A program made the position numbers and the translations under genes. A DNA stretch of 64,000 bases, taken from Chrysoperla carnea (lineage: Eukaryota; Arthropoda; Insecta; Neuroptera; Chrysopidae). Where the stretch lies: assembly GCF_905475395.1 (NCBI RefSeq), contig NC_058339.1, positions 49,733,172 through 49,797,171 on the forward strand, in the 5' to 3' direction. Positions within the stretch are counted from its first letter, which is position 1. Every line of letters starts with the position of its first letter. The notes under the pieces were generated by a model. It made no database searches. It had not been told where the DNA came from and was given only the letters and a program-made list of their open reading frames with translations. Shown one piece after another: positions 48,837 through 60,061 of the stretch.

Positions 48837-49330
48837 AATAAACAAGTGAAAACAAACAATTGACTGAGTTAATTGTTGAAATACCATGTATAGGCAGTGT
48901 TGATAACTCTGTCACATTTCACATACATACATATCTGACATATTTAACTGATATTCTCATATAATGCGCAAGTGTTGATGCGCACTCGTTTGTTTTTTTG
49001 ACGTCACGTAAATAACAAAAGATACTCACTTTGATATTAATACATACTATAAAATTTGTACCTAATAAACGCCCTCGTGGGTAAACAGTGATGTTAACAA
49101 AAAAATGTTTCAAACAAAAGTTGTTTATTTTTTTGTAAGGAACATTTTTTACATTTAAACTTTTATTCTATCTCTAACGGTTTACAAGATGGGTACTACG
49201 GACCCATGACCCAATTGACCCATGTTGCTCATTTACGAACTTGACCTCACTTTTTACGTCCTAAGCACGCTGTAAAAATTTCAGCTTGATATCTCTATTC
49301 GTTTTTGAGTAATCGTGACCACAGACGGAC

Positions 49331-49362
<32 letters not shown>

Positions 49363-49506
49363 GGACGGACAACCGGAAATGGATTAATTAGGTGATTTTA
49401 TGAACACCTATACCAATTTTTTTTTTGTAGCATCAATATTTTTAGGCGTTACAAACTTGGGACTAAACTTATAATACTATGTATATTTCATATATACATG
49501 GTATAA
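48837..49506 (+). repeat. R1 complete copy with precise ends
   Basis: The empty R9 copy delimits this R1 at about 48837 (TAAACAAGTGAAAAC) and 49506 (TACATGGTATAAAA), about 0.67 kb. It contains ATACCATGTATA near the 5' end and its inverse TATACATGGTAT at the 3' end, CAATTGACTGAGTTAATTG near the start, and an expanded GGACGGACGG tract at 49325-49370. Confidence 0.85.
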
Positions 49507-49570
49507 AAAGGGGGTAGGCAGTTGGGAAATTGACACTGAAAAGACACATAACACACGAACTACAAAGACT

Positions 49571-49704
49571 TTTAACGATTTTAAAGCTCTTGTAGTACCT
49601 ACTACTGAAATGAAAAATCTATGCAAAAGTGTGTATTATGTTGTTATGATAATGGGTGGGAAAGGGTGAAAATCGAAAAGTCGTAAATACAAATTATTTA
49701 CATA
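49571..49704. other. Proximal upstream region of gene E
   Basis: Short spacer between the R9/R1 repeats and the gene E start codon. The leader motif seen before B, C, D and F is not clear here. Confidence 0.4.
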
Positions 49705-52700
49705 ATGGATACAAAGTTACGGTTACCAGATTTAAAAACTAACTTACAGAAAATTTGTAGAACTTGTTTGATAGGAAAAGACAATTTACAAACAATTTTT
49801 CGTATTTTAGATTTATTAAGAGAATGTACTTCAATACAAGTAAGTATAGAAAACAAACAATTAGCTGAGTTAATTGTTGAAATACCATGCATAAACAGTG
49901 TTGATTACTCTATCACATTACAGATACATACATGTCACACATACATAACTAATATAACTGATATTCCCATATAATACCTACTAAAAAATTTACGCCCTCA
50001 CGGGTAAATAGTGATGTTTACGAAAAAATGTATCAAACAAAAGTTGTTTTGTTTTTTATAAGGAACATTTTTTACATTTAAACTTTTGTTCTATCTCTAA
50101 TGGTTTACAAGATCCAATTGACCTATTTTGCTCATTTACGAACTTGGCCTCACTTTTTACGTCCTGAGTACGCTATAAAAATTTCATCTTGATATCTCTT
50201 TTCGTTTTTGAGTTATCGTGTTGGCAGACAGACGGACAGACAACCGGAAATGGACCAATTAGGTGATTCTATAAACAACTATACCAAAATTTTTTTCGTA
50301 GCGTCAATATTTTTAAGCGTTACCAACTTGGGACTAAACTTAGTATACCTTGCACATTACATATATGCATGGTATAAAAAGTTTTTATCAAAAAAGTATA
50401 TTTATTATTCTTGAATTTTAGATTAATATGGATGATAATTTACCAAAATTAATTTGTCTCGATTGTACTAACAAACTTAATACTGCATTTGAATTCAGAC
50501 AACAATGTGAAGTGTCTGAAAAAATTTTGTTACAACTGAGGGAATTCGGAGAAACACCTGAAATTACTGTTAAACTAGAAAGTAACGAATCAAATTCTCT
50601 AATACAAATAGAAAATTTAGAAACAAATGAAATATATATCAAATCGGAGAACTCTTACAATACAAATGAAAATAATTTCGATGAGTATAATAATAATGAA
50701 TTTAACGATGTTCATTCAACCAGTGTACATTCGGTTTTCGAAACTTCTCTTAGTGAAACTAAAAATATGTCGGACGTATCAAAGACACAAAACATTCGAT
50801 TAGAAAATGAAAATGTTAACCTCTCGAAGAATTATTCACCTTTAAATATAATACTAAAGGCCAAAAACGAAGAATCTCATGAAGATAATGATAGTGATAT
50901 TTCTTGGCAAAGTAGTGATGAATCTGTAACTTTAAGAAAAAGTAAACGTTATACAAAATCTAGTAAACTAAAAAACGAGGCAGAGTTGGAGATAACAAAA
51001 AATGGATTATCATGTTCAAAATGTAAAAAATCTTTTGAATTAGAAACAGATCTAGAGATTCATATATTGAAACATAAAACGTTTAATGACTTTATTTGTC
51101 CTAAGTGTTCAAAATCTTTTGAAAACTCAATAAAGTTAAAAAGACATCTTAGCACACATATGACTAACAAGCCCTATAAATGCAATTTTTGTGATAAAAC
51201 TTTTATTGCTGCTTGCGACAGAAATCGTCATTCCCTAGTTCATATTGGTAATAAAGATAACGATATTTTCGTACAAAATAGTGATGAAGCTATAGCTTTA
51301 AGAAAAACTGAATATAATAGAATTATAATAAAAAATGGACTTTCATGTCGTCAATGTAAAAAATTTTTTGAATTGGAATCTGATTTAGAAATTCATATGT
51401 TTAAACACCAAAAATTTGATGAATGTATATGTCCCAAATGTTGCAAGTCTTTCGAAAATGAAACAAAGTTAAAAAGACATCTTGACATACATCTGATTAA
51501 GAAACCATATAAATGCAACGTTTGTGAGAGAAGTTTTATTACAGTTCATGACAGAAAGCGTCATTTACTAAGTCATAAGGAAAAAACGTATAGCGATAAT
51601 ATTCCTATTCAAAATAGTGATGAATCTATGAATTTACGAACAAATGAATTTGAAAACATTACAATAGAAAATGGATTTTTATGTTCTCAATGCAAAAAGT
51701 TTTTTGAATTAGAAGAAGATTTAAAAATTCATATATTAAAACATCAAAAATTTGATGATTTGATTTGTCCTAAGTGTTCAAAGTCTTTCGAAAACGAGCA
51801 AGGTTTAAAACATCATTTTGATACACATCTGATTCACAAACCGTATAAATGCAATTTTTGTGATAAAAGTTTTGTTAATTCTGATGATCGAAATCGTCAT
51901 TCTCGTACTCATACAGGTAATTTAATTATACCTTAAAAACTTTTATTTGAAAAATTATAAAAAATTAAAGCTTTTTTGGAAAGTTTTTAAACCAGTCCGC
52001 TTCTTTTATGACCAATATTTAGAAATGTCGTAGACACATTGTAATTTCCAACCACAGTGTAATTCGACTTCGCATTATCTACCAAAATACATTCAAACTT
52101 TGACATCTAAAGCTAGCCAAGTCTAACAAAGGAATCGAACAAAGATAATTTTCTTCATAAAGTAAACTTGGGCACAACTCAAAGGAAATTACAATCTAGT
52201 TGAAATTAAAAATACCTCATTCTATTATCATCTTAAGTTTAGAATTTATATAACGTTTGTTATATAAAGACTCTTTCGTTCAACTTTTGAACCATGCTTT
52301 TCAATGATTCCCATGACATTTGGATCGACGAAGTACAACTTTGGCGAAAACGTATTGCTGGACAGGACGTCAAAAATTTACTCGAAACCTTCGATGTTTT
52401 CAATGAAGATGCGTTTACAAATGTCTACTAAATACTTCGCGTTCGGGCAGTTTTGTCTGTGACAAAGCTGCAAATGAACGCTTTTTTTTCGACTTTCCGT
52501 CGGTTTAAAACATATCTTAGATCGACAATGTCTGAAGGTCGCCCCTCCCCACTGGATAATTTCTGTGCACGGGTCTGCATTCATATCTCACACTTGCGCA
52601 ATCTTAAGCTTTTTGCTATGCCCGCCACACAAATATATTTAAACAAGCAGTTAAAAATTAATAATATACATCTTTTTAAATTTAGGTGAAAAACCTTATG

Positions 52701-53705
52701 TATGTTCGACTTGTGGAAAACGATTTACAGATGGCCGTAGATTGTCAGCACATATGAAATATCATCTTGGAGTTAGAAGTTTTGTGTGTACAATTTGTTC
52801 TAAATCATTTATATTTAAACGAGAGCTTCGAATTCATATGCGTATACATACTGGTGAAAAGCCTTATTTATGTATGGAATGTGGAGAAAGTTTTAGTCAA
52901 TCCTACAGCTTAACTAAACATAAACGAAAACATACGGGAGAACGTCCATATTCATGCACAGAATGTGATAAAAGTTTTACATTAAATAAATATTTAAAAA
53001 CGCATATGCTGTCTCACACTGGTGAAAAACCTTATATGTGTAAAATTTGTGATGCCAGCTATACTTCGTCTGGTTCTCTTATTATACACAATCGATCACA
53101 TACTGGTAAGATTTATATAGTTTGTTTCATAAGTCTGTAATCACCCTTTAATGAGATATATTTAAGTAAGCTAAAAATACAGAAACATGTTTCAAATAAA
53201 AGTTGTTGCGCTTAAGGTGGTTAATTCAAGTTCGTAACCAATTACAGGTCACTTTAAATTCAAAAATTGTTTCTTATAAAATAACAAAAATTTTTTGTAT
53301 GAAACACTGGAGGGGTGTTATAAGTTGACCGCTATAACACCACACATAAATATATATGTGTATGTGTCCGTCTGTCTCTCTGTGGCATCGTAGCTCCTAA
53401 ACAGAAGAATCGATTTTTTTTAAAGATAGTTTAATGGAGAGTTTTCTTTTCTATGTATTGATTTCTCTTTAAGTTACGAACTCGAGCTGCCGTTTAGATG
53501 GGATGAACAAACTTAATCTGCAAATTATTTCTCATAGAAGACTGGCTAAGGGTTTCTGAGACATTGTAAATATTCACAAAATATAATAATTTTTATAAAC
53601 TTTGTTTCAGGGGAGAGACCTTTTTCTTGTAATGTTTGTGAAAAGACTTTTAAATCAAGAAAACATTTGCTACAACATAAACGAACGCATAATAAAATAT
53701 TGTGA
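49705..53705 (+). CDS. ZAD-C2H2 zinc-finger protein, gene E
   Basis: Four exons: 49705-49839, 50422-51916, 52686-53105 and 53611-53705, giving 714 residues, the longest copy. ZAD cysteines are at about 18, 21, 57 and 60. The linker keeps VKLE and IKSE; the third site has become LKAK. There are fifteen C2H2 fingers. Exon 2 holds three triplets, each preceded by an (N/S)SDE(S/A)..LR segment and a few residues ending in NG. Exon 3 has five fingers and exon 4 one. Intron 1 is 582 bases, against 58-80 in the other five complete genes, because it is filled by an R1 copy; both splice sites remain consensus. Intron 2 contains a hAT remnant. It is likely a nuclear DNA-binding protein. Confidence 0.9.
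49851..50380 (+). repeat. R1 copy filling intron 1 of gene E
   Basis: It begins about 11 bases after the exon 1 donor (AAACAAACAATTAGCTGAG) and ends GCATGGTATAAAAA about 40 bases before the exon 2 acceptor. It is in the same orientation as the gene. The 5'-most 12 bases of R1 are not separable from the donor region. Confidence 0.8.
52255..52640 (+). pseudogene. hAT transposase C-terminal fragment in intron 2 of gene E
   Basis: Translation around 52470-52530 gives [19 protein letters not shown], a clear match to the hAT C-terminal pattern [14 protein letters not shown]. It is related to the fragment at 11745-12110 at the DNA level (shared GACGTCAAAAATT and surrounding text). There are several frameshifts and stops. 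Confidence 0.65.
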
Positions 53706-54666
53706 AATTGTTTTACCTGGGAATTAATATAGATGGATAAATAATATATACCAAAAAATGAAAAATTATTTAGAAACAACAGTAGATTTTTGCAATTTTG
53801 TTTTGTTGTGAAAGTTGGAAAAAGTGAAATATTTATTAATTTAACTTTATTACAAAATTTCAAATTTTAGTTTTAACGAGCGATTTTTTAATTTATAAAT
53901 ATTAATTTTAATATTTTGTAATAGGAGAATATGAGTGAGATAAACTATATGACATGTTCTCCTATTAAAAAGTTTCAAATTTTAGCATAACTAAGCCATT
54001 TTTGTACATATTTTTAATATTTTGTAACAGGAGAACATGATTTTAACGAGTGAGATATATTTATGATTATTTAAATTCCCACCCCCTGCCAGAATAGTGA
54101 TTTATGACATATGTATAACTGGAGTTATTTATAACAAGAGGAGGGGTTATATAGATAATTTAAAATACAAAAAGAGTGAAAAATTTTTAATTTCAGAAAA
54201 AATTCATTTAATTTAAAAGTAAAACTTTTAGGCACACCAGGATACGAACCAGCGTAACTTGGTTTCATAACCAAGTGCTATATCCACACAGCCACCCGAC
54301 TTCGTAATAATAATTAAAATTAACTTAATAGGTTTTCTTTTTGTGATATTTATTTTTAAAAAAAATTCCGTTCTGTACGATTTAGTAGAGCAATATTTAT
54401 CATTTATTTTATAAAAATAAGTAATGTTCAAATGTTTTTGTTATAAAATCTGAAATTTGTATATATTTTTAATTTATTAAAAATTGATGTTTTAATAATT
54501 TTTGACGTGTAAAGACTCTTTGTGGAATTTTTATCTATCACAGAAGAGTATTAAGTTTACTAATTAAAACAAAAATATAAATTTTCAAATATTAATATAA
54601 ACCCGCGAATAGCATTTAAACGGTAATATGCTGGTCTATACACTGTATAAACTCATTGATTTGTTA
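53706..54666. other. Spacer between genes E and F
   Basis: No exon is present. About 53850-53960 and 53980-54050 are diverged direct repeats (TTTCAAATTTTAG, TTTTAATATTTTGTAA, AGGAGAA.ATGA). A tRNA-like segment lies at 54231-54303. Confidence 0.45.
54231..54303 (-). repeat. tRNA-like remnant
   Basis: The minus strand reads like a 73-base tRNA: an A-box-like TGGCTGTGTGGATATAGCA, a perfect anticodon stem (CTTGG..CCAAG) with loop TTATGAA, and a B-box-like GGTTCGTATCC. The acceptor stem does not pair, the T stem has mismatches, and the implied anticodon (AUG) is not a normal eukaryotic one. It is a pseudo-tRNA or the head of a SINE. Confidence 0.5.
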
Positions 54667-54698
54667 CTAAAAAGTGGCAAATACAGATTTCCAACAAA
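54667..54698 (+). promoter_or_regulatory. Conserved leader motif of gene F
   Basis: CTAAAAAGTGG, then AAATACAGATTTC and CAACAAA, ends at the start codon, at the same distance as in gene C. Confidence 0.45.
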
Positions 54699-57600
54699 AT
54701 GAATAAAATTTTAGAATTATCAAGTCTTCCGAAGATTTGTCGAACCTGTTTAATGGATAAACACCACTTAGAAGAAATTTTTGGGTTTTTAGATTTATTA
54801 AAAGAATGTACTTCAATACGAGTAAGTTACACTAAAGATGAGAATGTAGTAAAAAACAAAAGTTTAAAAAGTATGGATAATTTTTAGATAAATATAAAGG
54901 ATAATTTACCAAAATTAATTTGCATCGAATGCATTAACAAACTTAACAATGCTTTTGAATTTAGAAAACAATGTGAGAAGTCTGAAAATATTTTATTACA
55001 TAGTAGAGGAATTGTAGAAACAAAACCTAATATTAAAGTCGATAAAAATCTATCATCCGTGGAAATCGAAATAATATCTGAAGAAACTGTAAAAAATGAA
55101 AATATTGCGGAAACTGATCAAAACATAAGTGGCGTGTTTAGTTTTGTGGAAGCTAAACCTATAAGTAATGTAGAAAAGATTAATAAAACTACTATTAGTG
55201 AAAATGAAATAAATTTAGACATTTCCAAGAAACAAAATAACTTGAAAAATGTAAATACTGATTCTGATAATCAGCATAGACAAATTATCAAAAACAAAGA
55301 GAGTTCAGATCATTTATATTATACACAATTGAATAACAAATCGTACAGATGTAATGTTTGTAATAAAAGTTTTGATATTCTGGAGGAAATAAATCGACAT
55401 TTACAAACTCATTCTGGTAATTTCAGGTATTTAAACAAGTAGTTAAAAAACTTGTAATTTATATAATATTATTTTACATCTAGGTGAAAAACCTTACATA
55501 TGTTCATCATGTGATGCACAATTCACAGAATCCAGCGCATTGTCAAAACATATAAAAGATGATCTTTGTGAAAAAAATTTCGTGTGTAAACTTTGTTCCA
55601 AATCGTTTGTGTTTGCACAACAACTTCGGCGGCATATGCGTATACATAAAGGTGATAATCCGACTACTGATGAAAAATCTTGTACTTGTAGCGAATGTGA
55701 AGAAATTTTTAATGATACAAGAAGCTTAAGAAAGCATATGTTAAAACATAAAGGAGAACAACGCTTCCACACATGTATAGCATGCGATAAGAGTTTCCAA
55801 ACAAGTTCACATTTAAAAGAACATATACGTTCACACACTGGTGAAAAACCATTTGTATGTCAAATTTGTGGTGCAAGTTTTGCTAGATCAGGTTCTCTTG
55901 TTATACACAGTCGAGCACATACTGGTAAGATTCATGTATTGATAATAGTGTACAGAAAGGGCTAAAAGTCTCGTTTCGATTTAAAAGGAGAATAACTTTT
56001 TTTAAGAATATATTTGTTGAAATTTTATTTTATTTCTAACATTAAACTTGACCAATCGTAATAAAAATCCTTACGCTATTTATGAGTTTTGCATTTTTTA
56101 TCGTAAGAATAAAAGACGTTTAGATTCAATTTGGATTGCAAAGAAAATAATCCTTAAATTGTTATTTTTCGATAAAACGTGAACGAGAATAAACCGAGTA
56201 AGATATAAATATTGTTTTGAGAGATTCAAACTATTGATGCAAATGGCGTTAGGATCAGAGTCCCGCCTTATTTTTCGAGCTAACTATAGACAAAATGGTT
56301 TTTGGGAAGCTCAAAATGGATAATTCAGTCTAATTTTCCGATGAATCCAAAAAAATCTTTTTGATAGGATATACTATTGGCTTATAAAACGTACTTAAAA
56401 ATTTGGGAAAAAAGTAAAAATAGTTTTATAATAAAAATATGTATGACTTATATTGTTGTGTACCAAAATGTCTTAGGCTGCCACCACAAGGTCTTAATAT
56501 TTGAAAAGGAAAGACTTTCAGAATCCTTGGGGATGAATATGACGTCCTACAAAATTAACACTGATATACTGATATTTCGTATGATATTTATTTTATTCAG
56601 AGACTTTAAAATATGTTATATTCAATTAATCACTGGTGTTTTTTATTACAAATTAAGTTGCACTTGAATCTCTAAGTTGTAATAATTACTATATGATTCT
56701 AATCAATTTCCAATGTCTTTAAATACAAAATTTTTAGGTCAAAATATTAAATATTGTGACGTAAAAATTAAAATATTAAATATTAATTTTGCTGACAAGT
56801 AAATATAATCAGAGCCACGCGCTATTATAAATTAGACCTCAATTCAATTATTTACATAAGTAACTTAATAATAATAATAACCAATATAAATTAGCTGACT
56901 AGCTAAATGAATTAATATTTCAAATTAGGTTTTTTAAAATATTATTTATTACTTAATAATAATATGAATGATTTAGTGTGTTAGAACCACGTTTTTAAGG
57001 ATAACGCCGTCCAGGGCCTAACAATATACTAGAGTATATGATAATTTGTATGACTTTTATACTAGAGCGAAACGTTTGTTGTCATAATAAAAATATACTA
57101 TTATGTAATTTTTATTAACTCTGTTTAGGTGAAAAACCATATTCTTGCGATATTTGTGAAAATGCTTTTGCATCAAATCAGCAATTAAAAGCACATAAAC
57201 AATCACATATTTGTGAAAAACCATATTTATGTTCAGACTGTGGAGCCAGTTTTAAATATACCCATAGTCTCCAAGTACATATGCGAAATCATACTGGAGA
57301 ACGTCCATTTTCATGTACAGAATGTAATAAGAGTTTTACAAAAAAAGCATATTTAACGGAACATACACGTATTCATACAGGTGAAAAGCCATTTGTGTGT
57401 CAAATATGTTTAACAAGTTTTCGTAAATCTGACGCTCTTGTTTCACACAGCCGAATACACACGGGTAAGATTCATTTATTGAAAATGTATATAAAATGTA
57501 ATAATTTATGTTTATTTTGTTTTAGGAGAAAAACCGTATTCTTGTAATGTTTGTGAAAAGACTTTTGTGTCCAATCAAGCATTATCAAAACATAACACAC

Positions 57601-58870
57601 GAACGCATAATAATAAAATAAAAAATGAAAATAATCAATCAATTACTGGTAAAATTCGTTAACAAATGTACAGCTAAACGTATAATTAACACTAACTTTG
57701 TTTTAGAGGAAAAATCGTATTCGTGTGATATTTGTGAAAAGACTTTTAAAACAAGTTATATCTTATCACGTCATAAACGAGAAACACACATTGGTAAGAT
57801 TCATTTATTGAGAATGAACACTAACTGTAATTAGATCGCGGAGCACCCTTTTTGTTAAAAGATCAATATATATACTTGAAGCTTGGTGAATCGATTTCTT
57901 TTGGCGAATCTGCCAAACTTTCTTTCTACGACTTTTTTCGAAAATATTGCGTTTCAAATAAACATGATAACGTCATATTTAAGCTGTCGGTCTGAAAAAA
58001 CGCAGGAGGGAATTTTTCGAACATCATGACAACTTGCAGTAGCAATATTTTTGTCGGACAAAATATTTTATTGTTTAATAATTATTAATGTTATCAAGTG
58101 ATCATAATGTCCGACAAATTCCCTGTTGCGTTTTTTTAGACCGATAGCTTATCATGTTTATTTGAAAACGCAGCACTTTCGAAAAAGGTGTAGCGAGAAA
58201 GTTTAGTAGATTCCCCAAAAGAAAGCCACTGACGAAGTTTCAAGTATGCGAACTAAATAGTTTTTATACTCTGCATATTATACTTTGTGTAGGAATTTAG
58301 GATGGTATTCATAAATCACAATTAAAATCTCTAAAAAAATTAAATTATTTGTATTTATACAAAGCAGTAATATCTAATCAACAAAACGGGAAGTAATCAT
58401 TTGAAATTGATTTGGTGCATGTAATTCTACTTGTTTCACATCTAAAGGTACTGCCAGCTAATTTTTTATTAGTCGTACTACTCTTGGGCCAAAGGTCCAT
58501 TCTTTAGACAAAATTTATCTGTAGCTAAATTGGTGATTGTTTCACAAACTTGAAAAAAATATATAAATAGCGTTTGAGGGACATTCACGAAAATAGTTAC
58601 CAAATTAGCGATTCTCATATATCTCTCAGGAGAATATATTAGACATTAACACGAATTAAAAATTTTATTGATAAGGAAGCGTATGCAGGGTATTTATCAA
58701 CTAACTTATCTTTACTTACTGATATATTGGTATATTTTATTAATTAATTTAATATTTTGATTAACTTTGTTTTAGAAGGAAGACCGTATTCTTGTGATGT
58801 TTGCCAAAAAACTTTTAAATATAGTAAAAACTTTGCACAACATAAACGAACAAATCATATAATAGACTAA
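54699..58870 (+). CDS. ZAD-C2H2 zinc-finger protein, gene F (divergent)
   Basis: Seven exons: 54699-54821, 54888-55416, 55484-55924, 57129-57464, 57526-57648, 57707-57793 and 58776-58870, giving 577 residues. ZAD cysteines are at about 14, 17, 53 and 56. Exon 2 is short, with only one finger (the third of the usual triplet), and the IKSE site has become IISE. There are about thirteen C2H2 motifs in all: one, five, four, one, one and one in exons 2-7. The first finger of exon 3 has lost its last zinc ligand (HIKDD where paralogs have HMKYH). Its third finger has a long linker. Exon 4, with four fingers, has no counterpart in the other genes. Phases stay consistent throughout, so it is probably functional but diverging. 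AATAAA lies at 58873, very close to the stop, so a later site may be used. Confidence 0.82.
57885..58250. mobile_element. R2 foldback element, copy 3, in the last intron of gene F
   Basis: The left arm (CTTTTGGCGAATCTGCCAAA, AAATAAACATGATAACG, GTCGGTCTGAAAAAACGCA) is matched inversely by the right arm (TGCGTTTTTTTAGACCGATA, TATCATGTTTATTTGAAAAC, GATTCCCCAAAAGAAAGCC). The arms are about 130 bases around a loop of about 90. Confidence 0.75.
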
Positions 58871-60061
58871 GTAATAAAAAGATAATAATAATTGTCAGAA
58901 CTGTTAGTATTGCCATAAAGTTTATGTTAAATTTTTTACTTGGAGAGAATTAAAAGAAACAATTAAACAGAAGGATATTTTATTTTTGAAACCAAATATA
59001 CCGTTATATTGATTAAAGCTACCACAATGCTCAAAGGTACCAATTCTCAAACTTATTCTACAATAGAAGTAGGAAGACGTTTGTCAACAATATTGAATAC
59101 CAGACAGGTCATCTGTACAGGTACACCGTAGCATATGTGTCAGCCACTGCAGGCAAACCTGTGCAGATGACCAGAGAAGAATCGAAATTCTATCCTTATT
59201 ATCTCTCGTATATGTAACTCTATTGGATTTTTTTTATCTGTTTCATTTTTGTTATCTTGAACGTTTTTTATTTTATTTTTTGATAACTCTGTACTGTTTT
59301 AACTACGGGTTGATTAGGTTGAGATTGTCGACTATAGAAGAGTTGTTTGGGTTCTGAAATTTTTAGCCCTTGCGTTCAAAAATGGGACACTATTGCAGAA
59401 AATGGAAATATTATCGTAAACGATATATAAAAGTACAAGTTAAAGTTACATGCTTATCTTTTAATATATAAAAGATATGCGATCGCGCCACAGTCAAGTG
59501 ATTGTGCTATGACTAGAAGTTAGTGCCACAAGCAGAGGACACGTCGTTTTTGTATTCCTTCTCGATCCATTTACCGTAGCGTGTGTGCTCTAGCCTGCAC
59601 AGGTATGCGTTACATGTATGCCCAGCCTAAGGAAAAATTAAGAAGAATGAACGTTTAATGTTTTGTGTATTTTAACTGCCTTAGATTTTTATCCAAATCA
59701 CAAACTTCATAAGATTTCATCTAATATTTTTTAGTCTGGAAGCTTATTCTACCACCGAAACGAACAGATTTTTTTGAAAAAAAATTTCTTCACATACATA
59801 TTTTACAAATTTCAATAAAATAATCGCACGCAGTCTTTTTTTATTTTCTTTCACTTTGAATATATAGGAATTCTATTTGAATTTTTTTATTAGGGATTTG
59901 GTCCTTGAAGCCAATCTGAGGGCGGTTGTTTTTGGAAGCTACAAGCATGCTTTTAATTCTAATATTTATTATCGTAATGTATTTGTAAAAGTTACAAAAA
60001 TAAATTTTATTTATCAATTTTGCATCACATTTTTTTTTTCCAATTCGTAAATGTAATATAT
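58871..60061. other. Convergent spacer between genes F and G
   Basis: No exon is recognised. A hairpin lies at 59105-59182 (CAGGTCATCTGTACAGGT against ACCTGTGCAGATGACC). The minus-strand AATAAA at 60006-60011 fits the 3' end of gene G. Confidence 0.5.
59105..59182. repeat. Hairpin in the F-G spacer
   Basis: Eighteen-base arms (CAGGTCATCTGTACAGGT and the near-perfect inverse) flank about 40 bases. It may be a foldback remnant. Confidence 0.55.

Larger units (their letters stand above)
47992..49570 (+). repeat. R9 duplicated unit; second copy split by R3 and R1
   Basis: Copy 1 (47992-48150) reads AACATATAAACATTTTCAAC, TAAAGGTTGGGTAAAGCC, ATGATATTTC, CAGTTGGGAAATTGACA. Copy 2 repeats these in the same order at 48163-48225, 48786-48837 and 49503-49570, with R3 inserted after the first part and R1 after the second. 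The duplication therefore predates both insertions, unless the split copy is the older one. Confidence 0.8.

Noticed and set aside
50418-50642. A minus-strand frame opposite exon 2 of gene E
   Set aside because: It is antisense to a well-supported coding exon and has no domain.
54231-54303. Functional tRNA gene on the minus strand
   Set aside because: The anticodon stem is perfect, but the acceptor stem does not pair, the T stem has mismatches, and the anticodon AUG is not normal for a eukaryotic tRNA.
55494-55838. A 114-codon minus-strand frame opposite exon 3 of gene F
   Set aside because: It is the antisense of the Cys- and His-rich finger exon, which often leaves an open reverse frame. 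No domain was recognised.
56377-56667. A 96-codon plus-strand frame within intron 3 of gene F
   Set aside because: It has no zinc-finger pattern and no splice sites in phase with the flanking exons. It is probably intronic.
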